NCBI GenBank assembly: GCA_036873755.1 | Contig: JAVTVY010033854.1 | Span: 1 to 64,000, forward strand | Length of the DNA stretch: 64,000 bases | Reading direction: 5' to 3' | DNA from: Hanleya hanleyi | Lineage: Eukaryota; Mollusca; Polyplacophora; Lepidopleurida; Hanleyidae | Shown: positions 46,663-55,054 of the stretch, in pieces | Layout of the letters: every line of letters begins with the position of its first letter | How positions within the stretch are numbered: position 1 is the stretch's first letter | Translations under genes and position numbers: made by a program | Notes under the pieces: generated by a model | What the model was told of the DNA's origin: nothing | What the model saw: only the letters and a program-made list of their open reading frames with translations | Databases searched by the model: none

Positions 46663-46995
46663 ACGAGTAGTAGGGAAAACCCTTTTCGACTCAACTTTTC
46701 CAGGGAAATAACTAATTTGTGGAGGTCACGTGGAGGGGGCGCCACCATGCCCTAAAACTACCTCCAACACAGAAGAGTTCCAATCTAGGGGGAGGTAACT
46801 CCGGGTCACTATAGTTCCGGCAAAGGGCCCCTGGGCATGTATTCTTCCGCGGTCTGGCGGTGATGCGGTCGCGGGAAAAAGCTTCCGCGGAGAAAAAGTA
46901 GTCCCCAGACTTCAAATACGCTGCATGGTCCGATTGGGTCGAGTGAGGTATCAAAGTGAAGCATTCGTGAAGGGGCATCCAGTCATGGGTGGGTG

Positions 46996-47530
46996 CATGT
47001 AAAATTAGAATTTTTTCCCGAAACTATAAAAAGCGGAACACGGACTTTACCCTTAAAATAGGGGAAAACCCCTATCAACCCTAGCCAAAAGGGCTAATAT
47101 CGGCCCCCGGGCTTATTGGGACCTGCCTATCAAGTCAATGGGGTGGGTGCATGTAAAATTAGGATTATCCCCCGAAAAAATAAAAAGCGGAACACGGACT
47201 TTACCCCTAAAATAGGGGAAAACCCCTATCAACCCTAGCCAAAAGGGCTAATATCGGTCCCCGGGCTTATCGGGGCCTGCCTATCAAGTCAATGGGGTGG
47301 GTACATGTAAAATTAGGATTTTCCCCCGAAAATGTAAAAAGCGGAACACGGACTTCACCCCTAAAATAGGGGGAAATTCCTATCAACTCTAGCCAAAAGG
47401 GCTAATATCGGTCCCGGGCTTATCGGGGCCTGCCTATCAAGTCAATAGGGTGGGTGCATGTAAAATTGAATTTTTTTTCCGAAAATATAAAAAGCGGAAC
47501 TCGGCCTTTACCCCTACAATAGGGGTCTGT
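46996..47530 (+). repeat. left arm: ~154-bp tandem units, about four
   Basis: TAAAATTAG/TAAAATTGA landmarks at 47001, 47153, 47308 and 47461. Each unit has several short palindromes (CCCCTAAAATAGGGG, AGCCAAAAGGGCT, CCCCGGGCTTATCGGGG) separated by GCCTGCCTATCAAGTCAATG. The right arm has about six. Confidence 0.9.
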
Positions 47531-48090
47531 ATTATACAATATAAGGGAAAATGCCTGTATGGGGTATGGGGATGGTCATTTTTTTCGTGGGCTTTACTAT
47601 GGGTTGTGGGGTCTCGTTTTTCTCGTCTCACCAAGAAAAACACGATGGGATGGGTCTCGGAGCGAAGCGGTGAAATTTTTGGAAAAAGTCACCGAGGTCT
47701 GTAGATAGGCTCATATAGCTCATATGGGAGGGATAGGTACATCCTGGGAAATTCACACACGTTCATTGTGATATGGGTTGTTTGGTCTTGTTTTTCACGT
47801 CTCGTCATTTAGAACACGATGGGAAGGGTCTGGGAGCGCAACGGTGAAATTTTTGGAAAAGTACCATATAGCCCATATACTATAGTCCCATACTGGCTAT
47901 ATGGGAGTATAGGTTCAACCTGGGAAATTCACATACGTTCATTGTGATATGGGTTGTTTGGATTTGTTTTTCACGTCTCGTCATTTAGAACACGATGGGA
48001 AGGGTTTCGAAGCGAAACGGTGAAATTTTTGGAAAAGTTCACCGAGGCCTGGGTAAGCCCATAGGCCTATACTGCATGGCTATGGGGTAT
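47531..48090 (+). repeat. left arm: ~183-bp tandem units
   Basis: Repeated CACGATGGGA, GCGGTGAAATTTTTGGAAAA and GGGAAATTCACA(C/T)ACGTTCA, about three copies; the right-arm counterpart has one more. Confidence 0.85.
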
Positions 48091-48420
48091 AGGCCCATAC
48101 GGGGTGGACGTTTTGGGGTCTAGGTGAGCCCCTAATGATCCTATGGTGTCGTATGAGGTCTTATTTTGAAGCTCTCGTGGAGGAGCATCCGACTGGACTA
48201 ATAGTTCGTCCGTTTTCAATATTCTGCGCATGCGCAGTCTGGTCCGTAATATAGAAAGCAGGCATTTTGGGAGATATGTGGGTGTGTGCTTGGGGTAGAG
48301 ATGGACCGCTATGGGTCCGAATGGGTCGTGGAAGGTGTCAAAGTGAAGCTTGTGTGGGGTAGAGTCAGAATGGCGTGTTTTTAAATGCAAGTCGCGTCAA
48401 TCTGCGCATGCGCAGTTGGT
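48091..48420 (+). repeat. left arm: CGCATGCG satellite units
   Basis: Two units with TGCGCATGCGCAG (48227 and 48407), homologous to the arrays of element 1 and at 14.7-15.8 kb. Confidence 0.85.
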
Positions 48421-49175
48421 TGTAGTAAGTAAAGTGGCCATTTTGGGGCAGTGCGGGAAGGTATTTGGTGTAGAGATGGACCATCCTTGGTCCGAATGCG
48501 TCCTGGGAGGTGTCATTTTGTAGCTCTCGGGGTGTAGACCCCGATTTGAGGGATGTTCACGTCATCTGTGACGTCATTGGTGACGTCATCAGTACGAGTA
48601 GTAGCCAAAGTGAACATTTTGGGGCAGGGAAGGAAGGTATTTGGGGTAGAGATGGACCATCCTTGGTCCGAATGCGTCCTGTGGGATGTCATCTTGTAGC
48701 CTTCGGGTTGTACAGCCCCATTTGAGGGATGTTCCCGTTATCTGTGACGTCATCGGTGACGTCATCAGTACGAGTAGTAGCGAAAGTGGGCATTTTAGGA
48801 AAGTGCAGGAAGGTATTTGGTGTAGAGATGGACCCTCCTTGGTCCGAATGTGTCGTGTGGGGTGTCATTTTGTAGCTCTCGGGTGTAGACCCCGATTTGA
48901 GGAATGTTCACAGCATCTTTGACGTCATCGGTGACGTCATCAGTACGAGTAGTAGCGAAAGTGGGAATTTTGGGGCAGTGAAGGAAGGTATTTGGCGTAG
49001 AGATGGACCGTCCTGTGGGGTGTCATCTTGTAGCCTTCGGGGTGGAGACCACGATTTTAAGGGATGTCCACAGCATCTGTGACGTCATTGGTGACGTCAT
49101 CAGTACGAGTAGTAGCGAAAGTGGGCATTTTGGGGCAGTGAAGGAGGGTATTTGGTGTAGAGATGGACCATCCAT
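48421..49175 (+). repeat. left arm: satellite with paired CRE sites
   Basis: Four units of ~160-176 bp. Each holds two TGACGTCA palindromes exactly 12 bp apart start to start: 48569/48581, 48745/48757, 48920/48932 and 49080/49092. Each unit also has CAGTACGAGTAGTAGCGAAA and GTAGAGATGGACC. Mirrored at 55055-55835. Confidence 0.92.
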
Positions 49176-49179
49176 ATCT

Positions 49180-49640
49180 GTCATGCGTATTATACAGTAT
49201 CTGTCCTGTATTATACCAATCTGTGCTGTATTATACTATATCTGTCCTGTATTGTACCATATATGTCCTGTATTATACTAAATCTGTGCTGTATTATACA
49301 ATATTTGCCCTCTATTATACCATATCTGTACTGAATTACACCATATCTGTCCTGAATTACACCATATCTGTGCTGTATTATGCAATATCTGTGCTGTATT
49401 ATGCAATATCTGTCCCGTGTTATACAATATCTGTCTTGTATTATAGCAAATCTGTCCTGTATTGTACCATATTTGTCCTGTATTATACAATATATGTTCT
49501 GTATTATACCAAATCTGTGCTGTATTATACAGTATCTGTCCTGTATTATACCAAATCTGTGCTGTATTATACCATATGTTTCCTGTATTGTACCATATAT
49601 GTCCTGTATTATATATTATATGTTTTGTATTATACAATCG
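49180..49640 (+). repeat. left arm: 21-bp minisatellite
   Basis: About 21 units of CTGTATTATACNATATCTGTN. The period is divisible by three, so it creates long spurious Tyr/Leu/Cys-rich open frames on both strands. Confidence 0.95.
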
Positions 49641-49644
49641 GATA

Positions 49645-49742
49645 GCGGTTGTCGTGAATAACAACAAGTTCAGCAATGTTTATATAGTTTATTATCCCCA
49701 ATGTTACATCATACCCAGGCTGGGGGAGCCGCCCTGGGTATG
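49645..49742 (-). terminator. left arm: hairpin / AATAAA / GTT cassette
   Basis: Minus strand: hairpin 49742-49710 (CATACCCAGG stem, loop with GGCTCCCCCA), AATAAA at 49693-49688, then CTTGTTGTTATTCACG. It lies ~150 bp past the end of the gene B pseudogene. Confidence 0.75.
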
Positions 49743-49893
49743 TTTAGTATGTTCACAGCAGAACAAATTGAGATATCAAACACCATGTTTTATTATTTAA
49801 CGCACCGTCACATTAGGTACAAGTGTTTACTGAGCTCAAATCAACGATCAGTATGTAGACATAGCGAGTATGTGCGGCATGTTATGGTATTCA

Positions 49894-50816
49894 TCAGTGG
49901 ACGGGTGACGCATTCAACCGATGGCGGTGGTCGGTCAGCTTGGTAAGGAAAAACGTGACATTGGTTACCCTGTCTACCACCCATTGTGTGTTGGGGCGTT
50001 GACGATGTGCCCATCTCAAGGCATCCACGGTGTCCAGTATCTCCAGCATCGTCTCTAGTGACCTCCGGTTAATGATGGTGAACGGCTGGTCAGACACATA
50101 GATATTATTGCCGGGATAATAATACCGTAACTGGTCCGTCTTTTTGTGACGTAAGATGTACCCGAAAGCGACATTCAATTTGAAGGCCGTAGTTTGATCT
50201 TTGAAGATGGCTTCCACGTAGCTGCGTAGACGGGTGAGGTTGGTCAGTGGGAAACTGTAAATATCTTGAATAGGGCCATGAGGGTAGAAACAGTGCCGTG
50301 TCATGGACCAATGGCGCCGATCGATGTCACTCACTGGATGGTTGTCCTGTAAGAGATCGCCCAGAAAATGTTCGATGTTGTCAGGCGTATGACTCGAAAC
50401 CGTAACGCTGGGACCCGGCTGGATATCCAGGCTCTTCTGAACTGTGGGTATAGGCGGGCTCTCCTTCATCGCATCACCAGTGGCGTTCGTCTCCCCGGGC
50501 TTATCTTCACTGGGTCTGACCTTCCGCGGCTCCTCTTCAGTAGGAAGTTGTCGCTCATGCCATTGTACCGGGGCATGAATCAAACGTTGGTGTCGCAGCA
50601 ACTGACTGGTCAGTTTGAAAGCCGACCACAATCCTCGCATGGACGCTTGGGTGGCCCATGAATTGAACGTTCATGGCGCAGTAAAGCATCTTCCCGATTA
50701 AATGACCGTGCGCAGGTTATACAAGTATACAGTCCGTCGTTGTGGACGGCCGTGTCGTGGCGACGTCAATTGTCTAGACGAGTAAACAGCTTCTGCCAAG
50801 TTGTGCAAGTGAACAT
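49894..50816 (-). pseudogene. left arm: zinc-finger gene B, inactivated copy
   Basis: Counterpart of the intact gene at 53413-54336, nearly identical over its length. Compared with that gene it carries three disabling differences: the second zinc-ligand cysteine of finger 1 (residue 7) is Trp, codon 17 is a TGA stop, and one base is missing from a T-run at ~50622, shifting the frame after finger 3's cysteines. The downstream 248-residue frame (50640-49894) is therefore headless. The TATA promoter upstream (50869-50863) is intact. Confidence 0.88.
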
Positions 50817-50862
50817 CTTGGTGGTTGACAGAGTGTCTGATGAAACGGCCAGGCCGCTTCCC

Positions 50863-50869
50863 TTTTATA
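50863..50869 (-). promoter_or_regulatory. TATA box, left-arm gene B
   Basis: TATAAAA within CTAGCGTGCTATAAAAGGG, 47 bases upstream of the ATG at 50816, as in both right-arm genes. Confidence 0.8.
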
Positions 50870-50894
50870 GCACGCTAGCTGGTATCATGTTCGG

Positions 50895-51040
50895 GCATCT
50901 CTGTGTCTCTTCGGTGATCTCCGTGACATCTTCGGTGACCTCCGTGTCTCTTCGGGCACCTCCGTGACATCTTCGGTGACCTCCGTGACATCTTCGGGCA
51001 CCTCCGTGTCTCTTCGGCCACCTCCGTGTCTTTTCGGGAA
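50895..51040 (-). repeat. left arm: seven 21-bp GC-rich repeats
   Basis: Mirror of 51660-51806. Minus-strand units read CACGGAGGTCACCGAAGATG and variants. Small differences from the right arm show the arms are evolving separately. Confidence 0.85.
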
Positions 51041-51265
51041 GTGACCGAAGAGACTCGGAAGTGAACGACATTGTGGGAAAACCCCACAGACAGGTCAGTA
51101 CATGTGCTATCATGTTCACACTCCGTCACCGGAAAGACACGGACTGAAGATGGCGGATCTCGCCCGGTGGTGGTGGTGGTGGTGGTGGGAGCTCCCGTGT
51201 GGCAGAGCTCTTGGATCGGAGCTCTTGGAGCTCAAAGCGTGTGGAGCTCAGAGCTCGGAAGTGAC

Positions 51266-51431
51266 ATTTGCATATGACCTCTGTGAGGTCACTTCCGCTT
51301 CCGTTCACGTGACCGGAACTGACCTTTGGCGCGCAATTTTATCCGGTATTGTTAGCGCGCGCCGGGGTCAAAGGTCAGTTCCGGTCACGTGAACGGAAGC
51401 GGAAGTGACCTCGCAGAGGTCATATGCAAAT
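51266..51431. promoter_or_regulatory. palindrome centre with symmetric octamer motifs
   Basis: ATTTGCAT at 51266-51273 and ATGCAAAT at 51424-51431 are exactly symmetric about the axis at 51348.5. Between them lie CACTTCCGCTTCCGTTCACG, CACGTGACC and GACCTTTG on both sides. A 40-bp spacer (51329-51368) contains GCGCGC on each side of an AT-rich core. Candidate bidirectional enhancer or replication centre; inference. Confidence 0.6.
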
Positions 51432-51659
51432 GTCACTTCCGAGCTCTGAGCTCCACACGCTTTGAGCTCCAAGAGCTCCGATCCAAGAGCTCTGCCACAC
51501 GGGAGCTCCCACCACCACCACCACCACCGGGCGAGGTCCGCCATCTTCAGTCCGTGTCTTTTCGGTGACGGAGTGTGAACATGATAGCACATGTACTGAC
51601 CTGTCTGTGGGGTTTTTCCCACAATGTCGTTCACTTCCGAGTCTCTTCGGTCACTTCCC

Positions 51660-51806
51660 GAAAAGACACGGAGGTGGCCGAAGAGACACGGAGGTGCCCG
51701 AAGATGTCACGGAGGTCACCGAAGATGTCACGGAGATGCCCGAAGAGACACGGAGGTCACCGAAGATGTCACGGAGATCACCGAAGAGACACGGAGATGC
51801 CCGAGC
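51660..51806 (+). repeat. right arm: seven 21-bp GC-rich repeats
   Basis: Units alternate between CACGGAGGTGCCCGAAGATG and CACGGAGGTCACCGAAGAGA types and stop ~20 bp before the TATA box of gene A. The position suggests an upstream activating region. Open frames with RRCPKMS repeats here are artefacts. Confidence 0.85.
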
Positions 51807-51823
51807 AATACCAGCTAGCGTGC

Positions 51824-51830
51824 TATAAAA
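51824..51830 (+). promoter_or_regulatory. TATA box, gene A
   Basis: TATAAAA in a ~80-bp segment (51810-51887) that is repeated at 53346-53423. ATG follows at 51877, leaving a short leader with CAGACACTCTGTCAACCACC. Confidence 0.85.
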
Positions 51831-51876
51831 GGGAAGCGGCCTGGCCGTTTCATCAGACACTCTGTCAACCACCAAG

Positions 51877-52770
51877 ATGTTCACTTGTACTACGTGCTCG
51901 AAATCATTCACTCGTCTGCACGACTTGCGCCGCCATGAGGCTACCAAGCACGAAGGAACCGCCCGGTATAGCTGTACGATATGTACACTGTCGTTTCAGC
52001 GCCCGGATCATTTACAGCGTCACACACGTGCACGGCATGAAGTACCCAAGCGTCCATGCGAAAAATGTGGTCGGCTTTTCAAACTGACCAGTCAGTTGCT
52101 GCGACGCCAACGCACACGACACCCTGTTCCGCAGCCACGTTTGCAGGTAGAAGAGCCCGGAGGCAACAATATCGAGACAGGGGGAACTCCCACCCATCGC
52201 ACGAGGGCCGATGATGATGTCGCCCTAATTCAACAGTCAAATTCCGACGACAAGACCGTGGGCCAGATTTTGTACGACGTGGAGGGCAAAGTACACTTCG
52301 TGGACGAACCCATAAATGTTCCTAGCGATCTGTTACACGACGATCATCCAGTGAGTGACATCTATCGGCGCTATTGGCCCATGATCCGGCACTGCTTCCA
52401 CCGTCATCGCCCTATTCAAGATATCTACAATTTCCGACTGACCGACCTCGCCCATCTACGCAGCTACGTGGAAGCCATCTTCAACGATCAAAGTACGACC
52501 TTCAAGTTGAATCTGGCGTTTGGTTATGTGCTACAGCATAAGGAGGCAGACCAAGTCCGATACTTTTACCCGAGCAGTAGCATCCGGGTATTTGACCAAC
52601 CCTTTACCATCACGGATAAGACGTCGCTAGAGACGATGCTGGAGAAACTGGATACCGTGGATCCCTTGGAATGGGCCCAACAACAACGCCCCAACACCCA
52701 GTGGGTCGTAGAGAGGATGACCAATGTCACGTTTTTCGTGACCAAGCTGACCGACTACACCATAGGCTGA
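51877..52770 (+). CDS. right arm: zinc-finger gene A
   Basis: 297 residues. Three C2H2-type fingers at ~4-25, 33-54 and 61-82; in the third, the first zinc-ligand histidine is replaced by Arg77 (gene B keeps His76), so it is probably non-functional. After an acidic linker (85-150) comes a conserved domain shared with gene B: HPVSDIYRRYW, RPIQDIYNFRLTDL, TTFKLNLAFGYVL and RPNTQWVVERMTNVTFF. As I recall, similar sequences open much larger proteins of invertebrate selfish DNA elements; here the frame stops just after this block. The role is unknown. A paralogue of gene B ~65% alike, with a promoter repeat before each. Poly(A)-like AATAAAA lies ~130 bp downstream. Confidence 0.85.
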   Translation: MFTCTTCSKSFTRLHDLRRHEATKHEGTARYSCTICTLSFQRPDHLQRHTRARHEVPKRPCEKCGRLFKLTSQLLRRQRTRHPVPQPRLQVEEPGGNNIETGGTPTHRTRADDDVALIQQSNSDDKTVGQILYDVEGKVHFVDEPINVPSDLLHDDHPVSDIYRRYWPMIRHCFHRHRPIQDIYNFRLTDLAHLRSYVEAIFNDQSTTFKLNLAFGYVLQHKEADQVRYFYPSSSIRVFDQPFTITDKTSLETMLEKLDTVDPLEWAQQQRPNTQWVVERMTNVTFFVTKLTDYTIG

Positions 52771-52919
52771 ATGTTTCACCCATGCACTGATGAATACCAT
52801 AACATGCCACACATACTCTATATGTCTATACGCTGATCGTTGACGGCGGCAACGCTAGGTGGTGGTGGTGGTGGTAGTGGTGGTGGTGGTGCTGTGAGGA
52901 TAATAAAACGTGTATTACG

Positions 52920-53035
52920 CAATGTGCCTGTTGGTGTTGATGTCTCTTGGTTGTGTCTATATTGAATGGATCTGAGCATATTGATGCGATGAGAGGAAGT
53001 TTTCGGAGAGAACGTAATTCGACATGGTGCACGAT
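52920..53035 (-). pseudogene. right arm: degraded 5' end of the ATPase gene
   Basis: Minus strand, ~53035-52925: a frame containing INMLRSIQYRHNQET parallels DSMLRHIQRKHNQET at the start of the intact ATPase gene (22065-23261), with the first cysteine region and first histidine lost. A (GGT)n run at 52858-52891 lies farther on. This scrap links elements 1 and 2 as members of one family. Confidence 0.65.
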
Positions 53036-53216
53036 TGGACTCAAACACAAACACAAACACAAACACGTACGCAATGTGGCTCATGAAAAACCTGGATGCA
53101 AGCTGAAGATCCGGATGTAAAACCACAGTACCGGGATGGAAGACGGAGGAACGACGGGAAAACCCCACTTGGAAACCCGGATGTTGACAAGATTCCGGAT
53201 GGAAAATCCACTACCC

Positions 53217-53270
53217 ACACACACACACACACACGCACACGCACACACACACACACACGCGCGCGCGCAA
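53217..53270 (+). repeat. (CA)n / (GC)n microsatellite
   Basis: CACACACACACACACGCACA run ending in GCGCGCGCGC, between the ATPase scrap and the promoter of gene B. Confidence 0.95.
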
Positions 53271-53359
53271 TGCGGCTCAGTCGTACACCAGTACATCTCG
53301 GTCCTCGACTTGGGGTAGCTGAACTGAGTGTGCTAAAAATAGATCACCAGCTAGCGTGC

Positions 53360-53366
53360 TATAAAA
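53360..53366 (+). promoter_or_regulatory. TATA box, gene B
   Basis: Second copy of the ~80-bp promoter repeat; TATA-to-ATG distance identical to gene A. It differs at GGAAAGCGGCCTGACCG, where gene A and the left arm have GGGAAGCGGCCTGGCCG. Confidence 0.85.
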
Positions 53367-53412
53367 GGAAAGCGGCCTGACCGTTTCATCAGACACTCTG
53401 TCAACCACCAAG

Positions 53413-54336
53413 ATGTTCACTTGCACAACTTGCCAGAAGCTGTTTACTCGTCTAGACAATTTACGTCGCCACGACACGGCCGTCCACAACGACGGACTGT
53501 ATACTTGTATAACCTGCGCACGGTCATTTAATCGGGAAGATGCTTTACTGCGCCATGAACGTTCAATTCATGGGCCACCCAAGCGTCCATGCGAGGATTG
53601 TGGTCGGCTTTTCAAACTGACCAGTCAGTTGCTGCGACACCAACGTTTGATTCATGCCCCGGTACAATGGCATGAGCGACAACTTCCTACTGAAGAGGAG
53701 CCGCGGAAGGTCAGACCCAGTGAAGATAAGCCCGGGGAGACGAACGCCACTGGTGATGCGATGAAGGAGAGCCCGCCTATACCCACAGTTCAGAAGAGCC
53801 TGGATATCCAGCCGGACCCCAGCGTTACGGTTTCGAGTCATACGCCTGACAACATCGAACATTTTCTGGGCGATCTCTTACAGGACAACCATCCAGTGAG
53901 TGACATCGATCGGCGCCATTGGTCCATGACACGGCACTGTTTCCACCCTCATGGCCCTATTCAAGATATTTACAATTTCCCACTGATCAACCTCACCCGT
54001 CTACGCAGCTACGTGGAAGCCATCTTCAAAGATCAAACTACGGCCTTCAAATTGAATGTCGCTTTCGGGTACATCTTACGTCACAAAAAGACGGACCAGT
54101 TACGGTATTATTATCCCGGCAATAATATCTATGTGTCTGACCAGCCGTTCACCATCATTAACCGGAGGTCACTAGAGACGATGCTGGAGATACTGGACAC
54201 CGTGGATGCCTTGAGATGGGCACATCGTCAACGCCCCAACACACAATGGGTGGTAGAGAGGGTAACCAATGTCACGTTTTTCCTTACCAAGCTGACCGAC
54301 CACCGCCATCGGTTGAATGCGTCACCCGTCCACTGA
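53413..54336 (+). CDS. right arm: zinc-finger gene B
   Basis: 307 residues with three complete C2H2 fingers (C4,C7,H20,H25; C32,C35,H48,H53; C60,C63,H76,H81), a Pro/Glu/Lys-rich linker, then the domain shared with gene A: HPVSDIDRRHW, PIQDIYNFPLINL, TAFKLNVAFGYIL and RPNTQWVVERVTNVTFF. The last ~9 residues diverge from gene A abruptly after LTD, consistent with a 1-base indel at the very end; otherwise open. AATAAAA lies ~105 bp downstream, and the hairpin/AATAAA cassette ~150 bp downstream. Nuclear DNA-binding function is inferred from the fingers only. The left arm has a dead copy. Confidence 0.85.
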   Translation: MFTCTTCQKLFTRLDNLRRHDTAVHNDGLYTCITCARSFNREDALLRHERSIHGPPKRPCEDCGRLFKLTSQLLRHQRLIHAPVQWHERQLPTEEEPRKVRPSEDKPGETNATGDAMKESPPIPTVQKSLDIQPDPSVTVSSHTPDNIEHFLGDLLQDNHPVSDIDRRHWSMTRHCFHPHGPIQDIYNFPLINLTRLRSYVEAIFKDQTTAFKLNVAFGYILRHKKTDQLRYYYPGNNIYVSDQPFTIINRRSLETMLEILDTVDALRWAHRQRPNTQWVVERVTNVTFFLTKLTDHRHRLNASPVH

Positions 54337-54488
54337 TGAATACCATAACATGCCGCACATACTCTCTATGTCTACATGCTGATCGTTGAATTGAGCTCAG
54401 TAAACACTTGTACCTAATGTGACGGTGCGTTAAATAATAAAACATGGTGTTTGATATCTCAATTTGTTCTGCTGTGAACATACTAAAC

Positions 54489-54571
54489 ATACACAGGGCG
54501 GCTCCCCCAGCCTGGGTATGATGTAACATTGGGGATAATAAACTATATAAACATTGCTGAACTTGTTGTTA
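54489..54571 (+). terminator. right arm: hairpin / AATAAA / GTT cassette
   Basis: Hairpin 54489-54520 (GGCTCCCCCA loop, right stem CCTGGGTATG; left stem slightly mismatched), AATAAA at 54537-54542, then CTTGTTGTTATTCACG. Mirror of 49742-49645. Confidence 0.75.
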
Positions 54572-54589
54572 TTCACGACAACCGCTATC

Positions 54590-55050
54590 CGATTGTATAA
54601 TACAGAACATATAATGTATAATACAGGACATATATGGTACAATACAGGAAACATATGATATAATACAGCACAGATTTGGTATAATACAGGACAGATACTG
54701 TATAATACAGCACAGATTTGGTATAATACAGAACATATATTGTATAATACAGGACAAATATGGTACAATACAGGACAGATTTGCTATAATACAAGACAGA
54801 TATTGTATAACACGGGACAGATATTGCATAATACAGCACAGATATTGCATAATACAGCACAGATATGGTGTAATTCAGGACAGATATGGTATAATACAGC
54901 ACAGATATGGTATAATAGAGGGCAAATATTGTATAATACAGCACAGATTTGGTATAATACAGGACATATATGGTACAATACAGGACAGATATAGTATAAT
55001 ACAGCACAGATTGGTATAATACAGGACAGATACTGTATAATACGCATGAC
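54590..55050 (-). repeat. right arm: 21-bp minisatellite
   Basis: Inverted counterpart of 49180-49640; ~22 units. Confidence 0.95.
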
Positions 55051-55054
55051 AGAT

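Larger units (their letters stand above)
46667..51328 (-). mobile_element. element 2: giant palindrome, left arm
   Basis: Inverted copy of 51369-59257. From outside in: terminal module (46667-46995), ~154-bp units, ~183-bp units, CGCATGCG satellite, paired-CRE satellite, 21-bp minisatellite, hairpin/poly(A) cassette, zinc-finger pseudogene, promoter, 21-bp GC-rich repeats, and the central sequence. Near the axis the arms differ by only a handful of bases in ~450. They share breakpoints at GTAGTAGGGAAAACCC on the outside. This arm lacks gene A and two insertions found on the right. Confidence 0.9.

Noticed and set aside
48067..49281. Frames rich in VICDVIGDVISTSSS
   Set aside because: They reflect the TGACGTCA-containing satellite and recur per unit in both arms.
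49163..49800. Long Tyr/Leu/Cys-rich open frames on both strands
   Set aside because: They are translations of a 21-bp minisatellite whose period keeps any frame open; the same occurs in mirror image at 54430-55067.
51071..51828. Frames with RRCPKMS and TEVTEDV repeats
   Set aside because: Products of the 21-bp GC-rich promoter repeats; they overlap on both strands.
51877..54336. Genes A and B as ordinary host zinc-finger transcription factors
   Set aside because: They lie inside a repeat-bounded palindrome with element-type promoters and share a body domain not typical of host factors.
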